Assembly (NCBI GenBank): GCA_009842505.1
Contig: VYFG01000047.1
Span: 1-62,524 of the forward strand
Source: Gammaproteobacteria bacterium
Lineage (GTDB): Bacteria; Pseudomonadota; Gammaproteobacteria; Arenicellales; Poriferihabitantaceae
DNA length: 62,524 nt
Direction of reading: 5' to 3'
Shown here piece by piece: positions 27,291 to 36,037 of this stretch (position 1 is its first letter; every line of letters starts with the position of its first letter). A program made the translations under genes and the position numbers. Under the pieces are notes generated by a model. The model was not told the origin of the DNA and did not search any database. It was given only the letters and a program-made list of their open reading frames with translations.

Positions 27291-27293
27291 GAA
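27264..27293. repeat. Perfect 30-base palindrome
   Basis: A self-complementary 30-base sequence centred between 27278 and 27279 with arms TTCCAGGAGCTCTTG and CAAGAGCTCCTGGAA. It encodes part of the repeated FQELLQELLE of the IS256 remnant and lies at the junction with the ridA-derived duplicate. It could extrude as a cruciform. Confidence 0.8.
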
Positions 27294-27565
27294 ATGGACG
27301 GAACGAACACTGCGGCGGAGGCGCTCCGGGACGGTCAAGGAAGCCACCCTGCAGCGCAGGGCGGCCCCCCGCAGGATGCCGTGTTCGCCAGGTCACTGAT
27401 ATCTCCTGTCACCACGGTGACAGGAGGCCTGTGCTATACAGGCGCTCTCTCAATTGTCAACAAGGCGCGTAACCCATGAAGAGAACAGCCGTCAACCCTT
27501 GGCCGTGGTCGCTGAATTTCGGCTACAACCAGGCCGAAATGCTCGTTGGTGCGAACCGGCACCTG
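27287..27565 (+). pseudogene. Duplicated unit, copy B: ridA promoter and first 30 codons
   Basis: This is the partial copy of 16616-16892. ATG 27476 opens MKRTAVNPWPWSLNFGYN and follows ridA to NRHL, after which the sequence changes and a stop follows at about 27632. Upstream it keeps both inverted repeats. It cannot make RidA. It lies beside an IS256 remnant, so transposition or illegitimate recombination may have carried it. From 27,566 to 27,820 nothing is recognisable. Confidence 0.75.
27405..27443 (+). promoter_or_regulatory. Second copy of the paired inverted repeats
   Basis: CCTGTCACC-AC-GGTGACAGG (27405-27424) is perfect here, where copy A has one mismatch, and is followed by GCCTGT-gctat-ACAGGC (27427-27443). 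If it is an operator, the copy may titrate the regulator; if it is a leader RNA, it may still be made. Confidence 0.5.
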
Positions 27566-27820
27566 AAGCGCATCCACTTCAGAAACGGCTTGATGCCGTG
27601 TCTGCGGCCACGAACCCGGTCAATGACTGCATGACACCAAGGCAGGAGGCCAGGCAACCCGGGATCGGACGAGCGACGCCCTACCACATCGCCAGGAAAC
27701 TGCAGGCGTCTTGAGCCGGGCGACGTCCATACCATGCCTAACAGCCGGATTCGGATGCCGGCCTCTACGGATTCACATGGATCTGAAATGTTCTTCTGAG
27801 CCTGGATTTTCCCGTGCTGC

Positions 27821-28648
27821 CTAATTCGTGTCCGAAATCAGGAGGTAGCCCCGATTCTCGACCGTGTCGAAAGTCCGCATCGCGCTGACCAGATCGTCGG
27901 ACTTGACCCACACCCAGGGAGCCCGGTTCGGATTGACGTCCATGATCAGGAAAGAATCGCTGTTTTCGTCGTATGCACCGAGAGGCGAGATATGGCCGCC
28001 GCCCGGCTGGCCGAGCGCCTTGCGGGTATAATTGACCAGCACGTAATCATCCCTGGTCGCCAGGTTGGCGGCCAGTTCCTGCCTGATCGTCTCGGCACTC
28101 GCATCGTCATCGACGACCCGCATGGTCACGTCAAGCCCATGGCTGCGCAATACCTGTGCCAGCTGATGCAGTTGCAAGCCGAAATCGCTTTTCATGTCGC
28201 CCTTGATCTCGATGGGTTTGCCAAGGACTTCCTTGCGGGATTTCGTCTGTGCGTTGAGCACGTTGCCGGGCGTATACTTTCCGAAGAACGGGCTGAAACC
28301 TTCCGAAAACCAGGCCAGTTCATCTTGTTCGATGGATTTCCTGTCATGGGGCAACCCCTCTTTCTTGCCCAGTCGCAGCGCGTTCAGCACCATCGCGGAG
28401 GATGCCGGACCACAGAAAATCTTGTTGTTCTGGCTGACGAAATTGTTGCTGAGCGGGAAAAAATCCGTGTTGTGGGAGGAACGGAGCAGACGCTCTGCGC
28501 TCACCCCGGATCCCCATTCGACCAATACGGGCGAACCCGCATTTTCCTTTCCGGCGGCGTGTACTGGCATGACTGCCAAACCGACCAGCAACGGCAGCAG
28601 TGGAAGCAGCCGACAAAACTCTTTACGCTTCATCTCTTTATGTTTCAT
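27821..28648 (-). CDS. Phytochelatin synthase-like papain-fold protein, exported
   Basis: The 275-residue protein has a signal peptide over residues 1-32 (LLPLLPLLVGLAVMPVHAA). The catalytic triad of phytochelatin synthase is present: C79 in FCGPASS, H219 in GGGHISPLGAYD and D237 in IMDVNP. Bacterial half-size homologues mostly cleave glutathione to gamma-glutamylcysteine rather than make long phytochelatins. Location is likely periplasmic. It stands alone between the ridA duplicate and the cupin gene. Confidence 0.88.
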   Translation of the reverse strand: MKHKEMKRKEFCRLLPLLPLLVGLAVMPVHAAGKENAGSPVLVEWGSGVSAERLLRSSHNTDFFPLSNNFVSQNNKIFCGPASSAMVLNALRLGKKEGLPHDRKSIEQDELAWFSEGFSPFFGKYTPGNVLNAQTKSRKEVLGKPIEIKGDMKSDFGLQLHQLAQVLRSHGLDVTMRVVDDDASAETIRQELAANLATRDDYVLVNYTRKALGQPGGGHISPLGAYDENSDSFLIMDVNPNRAPWVWVKSDDLVSAMRTFDTVENRGYLLISDTN

Positions 28649-28787
28649 TGAATTACTACAACATTATGGTTCAAACGGGTGGTGCTGGCACCGCCAGTCC
28701 GGCTCGCTGCGCCGGAGTGGGACGCCGATCTTAACTCTTGGCATTGTGCCTGCTTGCGGATCATATCAGGTTGCGAATTGAGCAATC

Positions 28788-29210
28788 CTACGCCGGCCAG
28801 TGGGGTGCGACTTCCATCCATTCGTCGTCCGAACCGGTTGGCCATGGCGGCATGGTCACCGCGAAAGCCGACAGGGGAGCTTCTCCGGTCGCGCGGAACT
28901 GGAACGAAGTGCCGACCGGAATCGTTAGGCAAACACCGGGATTCAGCGTGACCAACTCTTCCCGGCAGCCGTCATGCCGCCACATCTCGCCCTGCCCGGC
29001 AAGGATGTACCAGATTTCCTGAACGGTTCGATGACGGCCTGCCCGGGAAACCTCGCCCGGCGCAAGCTGGAAATGCGCCGCACTTCCGGTGGAAAGCGAC
29101 AGCAGCACCCGCACCTGCGATCCGTCCGGTGCGGTCAGGTCCGGTTCGGCAGGCAGTGCCCTGGTGCCGAAATCCGGGTTTTTCTCATTGCCGGTCACGG
29201 GAGTGGTCAT
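28788..29210 (-). CDS. Cupin domain protein
   Basis: From ATG 29210 the 140-residue protein has the two cupin motifs: G...HRTVQEIWYILAGQGEMW (metal ligands H and E) and later LTIPVGTSFQF, although the second-motif histidine is replaced. Such small cupins serve as dioxygenases, isomerases or ligand sensors. The role is unknown. It follows the RND/MMPL gene on the same strand after 209 bases. A longer frame upstream has no homology. Confidence 0.8.
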   Translation of the reverse strand: MTTPVTGNEKNPDFGTRALPAEPDLTAPDGSQVRVLLSLSTGSAAHFQLAPGEVSRAGRHRTVQEIWYILAGQGEMWRHDGCREELVTLNPGVCLTIPVGTSFQFRATGEAPLSAFAVTMPPWPTGSDDEWMEVAPHWPA

Positions 29211-29419
29211 GCGGTCCGATTCCAACTTCTCGACGTTGAATTCATTACTGGTTTCCCAAACAGGCGGGATTACATGCATCGGTTGACAACAACCGCAGAG
29301 CATCGTTCCGTGTTCTGCCCGGGCATTGACCTGACGATCCCGGAAACGGAATTCGGGGCCAGGCCGATCAGGAGCGGTCCTGAAGAAAGCTGGAATGGCC
29401 CACAACAACCGCCTGGCGT

Positions 29420-31708
29420 CTACTTTCTCCTGTCGATGGCCATCAGCAGCGTAGGCAGCAGAAGGAAATCGGTCAGCAGCGCGATGACGATCGTCATCGA
29501 TACCAGGATTCCCAGCGCCCAGCTCAGTTCGAACCCGGATGCCGTGAATACCAGGAATCCCAGTGCAAGCACGACGGTGGTCGTCGCCAACGCGTGGCCG
29601 ACAGCGCCGAACGTGTAGCGCACGGCCTCGGGCGCAGGAAGCCCCTCCTTGCGCGCCTTCAGGTACTTGGAAAGAAAGTGGATCGTGTCGTCGACGATGA
29701 TCCCGAACGCGACGACGGTCACCACCGAAGACGCCATGCCTACCCTGCCGACGAGATAGCCCCACAAGCCGAAGCTCATGGCCGCGGGAATGAAGTTCGG
29801 CAGCAGGCTGATCAGCCCGATGCGGATGTTCCTGAGAACCAGGATCAATATCAGTGAGATCAGGCCCATGGCGATGATTGTGCCTTGCAGCATGCTCTCG
29901 ATATTCCGCTGCGACAGGTGGGCAAAGATCATGGTGATGCCCGTCGCGGCCGTGGCCATGCCCGGTGCGTTGGCCTCGAGCCAGGCCTGGGCGCGATCAT
30001 CCAGCGCGAGAAGTTCCCCGCCCGACAGGTTCGCAGCGACGGCAGTCATGCGGGTGGCGGACTTGGCGACGTCGATGCGGTCGTTCAGGTCGATGCCGAA
30101 CGGCAGTGAGAATTCATAGAGCAGCAGGTACTGCGCCGCCAGCTCCGGGGATTCGGGCAACCGGTGGAAGGCGGGATCGTCGCCGTTCATGTTCCGGTTC
30201 AGGCGTTTCATGATGTCGGGAAACGCCTGCACATGGGTTACCTCGGGTTGCTCCCGGAGCCATTCTGCGAAGGCATCCGCCGTGTGCAGGTACTCCGGAT
30301 CGGTGATCCCTCCCTCGCGGCCCGCGCTCAGTGAGTATTCCAGCGAGTCCAGACCCGTGAGGTTTTCGATCACGAAGTCCGTGTGGCGCCTGAACTCGAA
30401 GCGGTCATCGAAGTAGCGCGACCACGTTTCGCTGATTTCATTACGTGGAATACCCATGATCAGAACGATCGTAACGGCGCTGACCGACCACAGCAAAAAC
30501 TTGCGGCGGTCAATCACGAAGCCGGCAAGGCGGTCGAAGAAAACCGGTTTGCCCACGCGCAGGGGCGGCACCCTGAGCGGCAACAGCGAAAGAATCGCCG
30601 GCAGCAGGACCATGCAGTAACTGAAGGCACAGAAAACACCGAACGCCACCAGATTGCCCAGCACGTGGAACGGGGGCGAATCGGACGCGTTCAGACTCAG
30701 AAATCCGATCGCCGTGGTCAGCGACGTCAGGAAAACGGGGGTCGCGTTGTGCCGCAGCGAATCCGCGATCGCCTCGTGCTTTTCCATTCCCCCTCGCATG
30801 CCCAGCAAGGTGATCGATACGATATGGATCGCATAGGCGACCGTCATGGCCATGACGATGATGGGCACGCCGGCGTTGGTGGGACTGAATTCCGTGCGCA
30901 GCCAGCCGGCCAGCCCCATCGTCGTGTTGACGACAAACATGAGCACGATCACGATGGCCAACGTGCCGAGCAGCGAACGCAGGAGAATGGCGGCGGCGGC
31001 AACGATGACGACAAACACGATCGGCATGAGCCTGCGCAGGTCGTCCTGGGTCGCATCCGCAAAGGCGCGGTGCATGACGACATCACCCGTCAGGTAATAG
31101 TCGATCTCCGCATGCCTGGCGCGGGCCTCGTCCAGCATCGCGTGCAGGTGGTCCGTGATTTCGACCACTGCGGGGTCCATCGGGTCGGGGAGGAAGAAGT
31201 TGATCGCCACCCCGCTCACATGTCCGTCATGGGATACCAGCCTTCCTGTGATTTCCGCGGAGTTCAGCGCGATCGACTCGACCTGCGACAACTCGTCATC
31301 GGTCAGGGATCCGGCGCCGTCCACCAGCGGTTCGACGATCAGGTCATCGCCTTCCGCCTCGCTGTGGGAATAGTTGGTGAGCGAATCGACGCGGCTGGCG
31401 TACGGCGCCCGCCAGGCCGCCTCGGTCAACTCCTCGATGGCGCCAAGGGTCTCGCGGGTGAATACCGTGCCCTGTGCGGGCGCAACCGCGATCAACGCCC
31501 GGTTGGACTCGGCGTAGATTTCCTCCAGCGCCTCGTACTCGGCGAGTTCCGGGTTGTGCTCGCCGAAGAGGATTCGATAGTCGTTGGTCACGTTGATGTA
31601 GCGAACGCCGGCGGTCATTGCGATCATCAAGACCGACGCCAGCGCCACCGTCACCCAGGGCCGTCGGAGGATCAGGTCGAAGACGCGGTCGAGTTGAGCG
31701 GACGTCAT
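29420..31708 (-). CDS. RND/MMPL family inner membrane transporter
   Basis: From ATG 31708 a 762-residue protein with two repeats, each of one membrane helix, a large periplasmic domain and five helices. Visible are PWVTVALASVLMIAM, DYRILFGEHNPELAEYEALEE, GVPIIVMAMTVAYAIHIVSI and, in the second half, VVTVVAFGIIVDDTIHFLSKYLKAR. The conserved acidic pair of proton-driven members (DDT) is present in the second half. It belongs with hydrophobe exporters of the HpnN/MMPL group; lipid or sterol-like cargo is an inference. It lies 75 bases after the MpaB-type oxygenase gene, probably in one operon. Confidence 0.88.
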   Translation of the reverse strand: MTSAQLDRVFDLILRRPWVTVALASVLMIAMTAGVRYINVTNDYRILFGEHNPELAEYEALEEIYAESNRALIAVAPAQGTVFTRETLGAIEELTEAAWRAPYASRVDSLTNYSHSEAEGDDLIVEPLVDGAGSLTDDELSQVESIALNSAEITGRLVSHDGHVSGVAINFFLPDPMDPAVVEITDHLHAMLDEARARHAEIDYYLTGDVVMHRAFADATQDDLRRLMPIVFVVIVAAAAILLRSLLGTLAIVIVLMFVVNTTMGLAGWLRTEFSPTNAGVPIIVMAMTVAYAIHIVSITLLGMRGGMEKHEAIADSLRHNATPVFLTSLTTAIGFLSLNASDSPPFHVLGNLVAFGVFCAFSYCMVLLPAILSLLPLRVPPLRVGKPVFFDRLAGFVIDRRKFLLWSVSAVTIVLIMGIPRNEISETWSRYFDDRFEFRRHTDFVIENLTGLDSLEYSLSAGREGGITDPEYLHTADAFAEWLREQPEVTHVQAFPDIMKRLNRNMNGDDPAFHRLPESPELAAQYLLLYEFSLPFGIDLNDRIDVAKSATRMTAVAANLSGGELLALDDRAQAWLEANAPGMATAATGITMIFAHLSQRNIESMLQGTIIAMGLISLILILVLRNIRIGLISLLPNFIPAAMSFGLWGYLVGRVGMASSVVTVVAFGIIVDDTIHFLSKYLKARKEGLPAPEAVRYTFGAVGHALATTTVVLALGFLVFTASGFELSWALGILVSMTIVIALLTDFLLLPTLLMAIDRRK

Positions 31709-31783
31709 CGGCAAGGACCTTCCCGGCCGCGTACATCGTGCGACGCAGCGCACCGCTTGGTTGAAACGTCGCGCATCAATCGT

Positions 31784-32974
31784 TCACCAGTCGGCCGACT
31801 TCGAGGCATGGACGTGGTTTGGCATCCTGTAGCTGAGGCCCCCCTCGTCATACACGGAAATGTCCAGAAGCTGCGAGAAATTTCCGAATCGGAGCAACTG
31901 GGTATTCTTGGCCCTGCGTTGCAGGTACTGTTTCAGCCGAAACAGAAACAGCGTTCCGATCGTCGGGCTCCATGGATACTGGTACTGGTTGGCAAGCCTG
32001 TTTCCAATGAGTGCGCGCGAAAGCTTGAAGGCCAATGCCGTCGTTTTCCTTTTTTCGGTCGGATTCGTGATGCCCGCCACCGACGGAATGGATTTGATCA
32101 GCGCATTCGCCACTTCCACGGAATCCCGGTCGGGCGGCGGTTCGCACAGGAAGCCGACCGTGTAGATGGATTCGGCTTCCTCCCCGTCGGCATACAGGAT
32201 CGAATCCGGTATCCCCATCAGGTAGCCGGCGTAGCGCCACACGGCGAGAACGCCCGCCTTTTCCTCGGGCGTGTATGTCGCGCCCACTTTCATCGAGTAA
32301 TCCAGCAGGCGCTTGGAAAAAACCGCGATCGCCAGCCCCAGGTGCGCTGCGCTGACCGGCGTGCCCCAGGCGTCCTCGTCCCAAACGTCCGACTGCGCCA
32401 ACAGCGTCCTGATGCGGCAATGCACGAACCGCACGCGCGTGGACAGTTTCCAGCCGTCGCCGTCCCGGTCCAATCCACCGGGAAAGAAAATTTCCACCAA
32501 CTGCCGGTTGTTCTGTTGCAGCCGTCGCTTGGTGGCCGCCACCCGCTTGGTGGTATTGAATGATTTTGCGATCAGCGTCGAAAACCCCTCCACCAGCACG
32601 CCCGCAACGAAGGCCACGAGCATCAGGTCCGCGTTGGTGCTGAACGCGCGGATACCGGGCTGAAACGCCTCGCGGTCAAGCCACGGAGGATCTTCCAGAT
32701 GATCGAAGAAATCCCGCAGCACCTGCGGTGCCTTGCGAAGAATGTCGGGTTGCTGCTCGATGCCCGCCTGGATGAATCGGTGCAGGTCGACGGGAGGCAT
32801 GGCGGATAGCTCCTCCATGACCGGGTCGAGCACGGGGTCTCCGATCCTCGTATGCCGGATGTAATTTTCAGCCCGCGCGCCCATGCCCATGGAGCTTGCT
32901 TTCGCGTAGCTTTCAGCGTATGCGGAAGGTGCTAACTCCAATTTCCCGGAATTCTTGAGGACAGAGACGGACAT
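31784..32974 (-). CDS. Oxygenase MpaB family protein (DUF2236, rubber-oxygenase-like)
   Basis: The 396-residue protein belongs to the latex-clearing/MpaB fold (DUF2236), haem b oxygenases that cleave isoprenoid chains or remain uncharacterised. The candidate haem ligand histidine is in RVRFVHCRIR and a conserved arginine stands just before it. WRYAGYLMGIPDSIL matches the later core helix of the family. It is the first gene of a unit with the RND/MMPL transporter. Action on a lipid or isoprenoid is inferred. Confidence 0.85.
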   Translation of the reverse strand: MSVSVLKNSGKLELAPSAYAESYAKASSMGMGARAENYIRHTRIGDPVLDPVMEELSAMPPVDLHRFIQAGIEQQPDILRKAPQVLRDFFDHLEDPPWLDREAFQPGIRAFSTNADLMLVAFVAGVLVEGFSTLIAKSFNTTKRVAATKRRLQQNNRQLVEIFFPGGLDRDGDGWKLSTRVRFVHCRIRTLLAQSDVWDEDAWGTPVSAAHLGLAIAVFSKRLLDYSMKVGATYTPEEKAGVLAVWRYAGYLMGIPDSILYADGEEAESIYTVGFLCEPPPDRDSVEVANALIKSIPSVAGITNPTEKRKTTALAFKLSRALIGNRLANQYQYPWSPTIGTLFLFRLKQYLQRRAKNTQLLRFGNFSQLLDISVYDEGGLSYRMPNHVHASKSADW

Positions 32975-33565
32975 AAGAAACTAACCGGGCTCAACGCTCT
33001 AGGCCAAGTCCCGCCCGAGTGCATCCGACGCTGTCGGTTGCTGCATGAATGCCTGTGGATTCCCGCATGGTGCCGGCGTCGGATGAAAAACACCCGCCAA
33101 GAGCATGGAAAGCGGGCCCGAGGTCGGAAGTCCGTCGCCGAAACCGGTGCGGCACCCCCGAAAATGAGTGAAGCCCGGATCGGGGGCCGGCAGGTTTCGG
33201 TGTGGTTCTGACATATCAAATAGATACCGATTTCCGACGATTTTAGTATGTCACAGACCGCTTCCGTATCCAATACAAACACTGTGTCCTGCAGCGAGCA
33301 TATGCCCGGCCGTAGCATGAATTCTGTCCGGTTTCAGAGGCATGGATTAATGAAGTTGTCTTGAGCCGGTCGGTACCGCAGGTTACGCCGGGAATTTCTG
33401 GCTTCTGGAGAAGCAGCAATTGCCATCAAGGTGGCAGCCAGGGCAATGCAATCATTCTCCGGGGTGATCTGCCGGGACGTTCTGGATGCCCCGCCGCATA
33501 GCATTGAACACAACAATGAAGGATCCGCATGCTAGAATCGAATTCGTTAGGTTTGTGAGAAAATA
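32975..33565. other. Gene-free region between MpaB gene and hicB
   Basis: About 590 bases with no convincing gene on either strand. It must contain the promoter of the oxygenase gene on the left and of hicB on the right (AT-rich from 33,530). I see no repeat or transposon end. Confidence 0.5.
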
Positions 33566-33784
33566 ATGTCAGCATCAGAGATCATTTTCGAAGTCGTCGA
33601 AGACGAACTGGACGGGGGTTATTCGGCGACAGCACTCGGCTTTGGCATTCACACGCAAGGTGAGTCTATTGAGGAGCTCCGACAAAACGTCAGGGAGGCT
33701 ATGGAGTGTTATTTCGATGAAACCATGGACCGGCCGAATCTGATACGCCTGCACTTCGTGCGGGACGAGGTTCTGGTGGCGTGA
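33566..33784 (+). CDS. hicB: HicB-like antitoxin (short form)
   Basis: The 72-residue protein has the HicB partial RNase H fold: FEVVEDELDGGYSATALGFGIHTQGES, then a helix IEELRQNVREAME, and ends RLHFVRDEVLVA. It lacks a C-terminal HTH, as short HicB proteins do. It overlaps the following hicA remnant as GTGA (33781-33784). It should bind and neutralise HicA. Confidence 0.85.
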   Translation: MSASEIIFEVVEDELDGGYSATALGFGIHTQGESIEELRQNVREAMECYFDETMDRPNLIRLHFVRDEVLVA

Positions 33785-34023
33785 AAGTTCCACGCGATAT
33801 CAGCGGTACTGTTCTGCTGGCATCGCTTCGCCGGATGGGTTACTAGCCAATGCGCCAACGTGGCTCGCATGTGCGTATCACGACGCAGGAGTGCGGAGAG
33901 CATCATGAAGTGATTCCATTGCACAATCCGATCCGGGCCAAGACTCTGTCCAGCATTCTGAAGAGCATTGCCAGGCATCACGGCATTTCTGTACAAGAAC
34001 TTCTCCAGGAGCTTGATTTGTGA
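33781..34023 (+). pseudogene. hicA: HicA-like toxin with early stop codon
   Basis: From GTG 33781 the frame reads VKVPRDISGTVLLASLRRMGY, then TAG (33844-33846), then P, MRQRGSHVRITTQ, EVIPLHNPIRAKTLSSIL and VQELLQEL. HicA is a dsRBD-fold mRNA interferase; its catalytic histidine sits in RGSH, beyond the stop. An ATG at 33850 could restart a 57-residue protein that keeps the histidine but lacks the first helix. It is probably an inactivated toxin beside an intact antitoxin. Confidence 0.8.
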
Positions 34024-34776
34024 TTGACCACTCAGTGGACCACTGAGACAGCCGCTCGTGATTTGGCGGGCTGGCACTGGAGTGAGTGCTGGCAGTTCCC
34101 GAAGAGGCATACTTCACCTCAGTGCCGGATTGGGTATACGAGATGCTTTCGCCATCGACGATGGCGCTGAACAAGGGAATGAAGCGCGCAGTCTACACCT
34201 TGTGGGAGTGACCCATTACTGGTCCGTTGACTCCAAAGTCCGTACCTTGGAAATCCTCGAGTTGCGGGATGGGCAAAGGATTCTCCTGTAGATTCTGGCG
34301 TGGAACGAGCCGGTCTCTCTTCTCCCTTCGAAGCTTTCGGTTTCAGCTTTGACAACTTGTGGACGGAGACGGGTGTCACACCGGAAAACGGCAGCGAACT
34401 TGACCTGCTCCCGTTCGTGGCATGGTGCAGCCAAAACCCGTAAAGTCCGTGATTCGCACTGAACCCTACAGACCGCACTGGCTCTTCTGGTGAAGGATAT
34501 GCGTGACACAGTTGTCCGCCTGTTCCTCAAATAGCGGCAGATTGCCCGGATACTCCCGATTCCTGGTATTGCTTTAGAACGACATATTCTGGAAAGAGGA
34601 ATATCTTGTTGTCGATCGCTTACTGACATGCGTCCCTTTCGCACGAATCGTCGGTGTAATAGACACCGCTTATTTCACTGGACTCCGGCTTCAGTCCGTT
34701 ACCCGTCCAACTCACACCGAGTGGGAGATCCTTAAATGCGGTCAATCCATCAGACCGGGGGGAAAGACCGCATCTT
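34024..34776. other. Decayed gene-free region
   Basis: About 750 bases in which all frames are broken by stops. Short open pieces look like fragments of old coding sequence but match no family I can name. It separates accessory genes on the left from the conserved block on the right. Confidence 0.45.
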
Positions 34777-35103
34777 CTACTCGGTCGCCTTCTGCTGGGC
34801 GGTCTCGAACATTTCCAGTTGTTCTTGGCTGGCCTTTTCCTGGTGGCGGGACTTGTACTCGCCGTACGGCATGCCGTAGACCAGTTCCCTGGCCTGGTCG
34901 TAATTCAGCTCGATGCCGTGCTCCGCCGCCTCGGACACGTACCACTTCGAGAAGCAGTTGCGGCAGAAATAGGCCAGGTTCATGAGGTCGATATTCTGTA
35001 CCTCGGGGTACTTCCGAAGGTGATCGAGCAGCTTGCGGAAAAGGGCGGCCTCGATTTCGATGCGGTCCTTTTCGGCGATGGGGGGAATGTCTGGATTTTG
35101 CAT
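34777..35103 (-). CDS. DUF1244 family protein
   Basis: The 108-residue protein carries the family core NIDLMNLAYFCRNCFSKWY, then ARELVYGMPYGEYKSRHQ. DUF1244 proteins are small cytoplasmic proteins with a conserved C-x-x-C and unknown function. It begins 9 bases after the TerC gene, so the two share an operon. The C-terminal glutamine-rich tail is extra. Confidence 0.9.
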   Translation of the reverse strand: MQNPDIPPIAEKDRIEIEAALFRKLLDHLRKYPEVQNIDLMNLAYFCRNCFSKWYVSEAAEHGIELNYDQARELVYGMPYGEYKSRHQEKASQEQLEMFETAQQKATE

Positions 35104-35112
35104 GGCGGTCAG

Positions 35113-35913
35113 TCAGTGGCTGGTTGCGGGTTTGCCGGCGATCTGCAGACGGTTCAGGCGCATCAGTTTCGACGCGTATCGGGACTGCACGACATCCACG
35201 AGCACCACCACCGCGATCACGAAATAGAACGTGGCCTTGCTCATGGGCGTAACGGCATAGCCGAACAGCTTCAGATGGGCGAGGTGCCCGCCCTCGGACA
35301 GCAGCATGATGCCGACGATGAACAGGATGAACAGGCCGATGACCTCATACATCCGGTTCTTTTCCAGGAACGCGGAAACGCGGTCGGACAGCCAGATCAT
35401 CAGCACGCCGCCGATGACGATGGCCAGCGCCATCACCGGGAAGACATCGGTCAGCGCCATGGCGCTCAGGATGGAGTCGAAGGAGAACACCGCGTTCATG
35501 ATGACGATCATGGTGATCACGCCCGCGAGCGAGCCGCCGGATTTCTGTTCCAGATGAAGATTCTCCATGATGAGCATGTGGGAAATTTCCTTGATGGCGG
35601 TGTAGATGATGAAAACGCCGCCGAGCAGGACAACGAGGGCGTGCAGGTTGAACGTTCCCTCCAGGACCCCGCTGATGCGGGCCTCGAACAACGGTTCCTG
35701 GAACAGAGACAGGACCTTGATCAGGGCGAACAGGAGGATGATGCGCAGCGCAACCGCGATACCGATGCCCCAGCGCCTGACGGTGGCTTGTCTGGATCGC
35801 TCCACACGCTTCGATTCCAGGGAGATGTACAGCAGGTTGTCAAAGCCCAGCACCGCCTGCAGCAGGATGAGCATGACCAGGGTGAACAGGTTTTCAGGAC
35901 TGAAGAGTTCCAC
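35113..35913 (-). CDS. TerC family integral membrane protein
   Basis: A 266-residue protein with seven to eight membrane helices. The TerC signature acidic residues are present in LGFDNLLYISL and in AVFSFDSILSAMALTD. Homologues such as Alx and MeeF-type proteins export manganese during metal loading; others are linked to tellurite resistance. I chose GTG 35913 because upstream codons have no homology and would reach the divergent kdsD start. It leads an operon with DUF1244. Confidence 0.87.
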   Translation of the reverse strand: MELFSPENLFTLVMLILLQAVLGFDNLLYISLESKRVERSRQATVRRWGIGIAVALRIILLFALIKVLSLFQEPLFEARISGVLEGTFNLHALVVLLGGVFIIYTAIKEISHMLIMENLHLEQKSGGSLAGVITMIVIMNAVFSFDSILSAMALTDVFPVMALAIVIGGVLMIWLSDRVSAFLEKNRMYEVIGLFILFIVGIMLLSEGGHLAHLKLFGYAVTPMSKATFYFVIAVVVLVDVVQSRYASKLMRLNRLQIAGKPATSH

Positions 35914-36037
35914 GGCTTGACTCGGTTTGGCACCGCGGCATTCTACACCAGCCGTGATCCGGGACGGACCGGCGGGACGACGGGCCAGGGGGCGGGAATC
36001 CCGGTGTATTGGTATAATCCTCCCGAAAGTCCCGCCC

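Noticed and set aside
30383..32563. 726-codon open frame on the plus strand
   Set aside because: It is antisense to the RND/MMPL and MpaB-type genes, is rich in His/Arg/Gln from complementary codons and has no family pattern.
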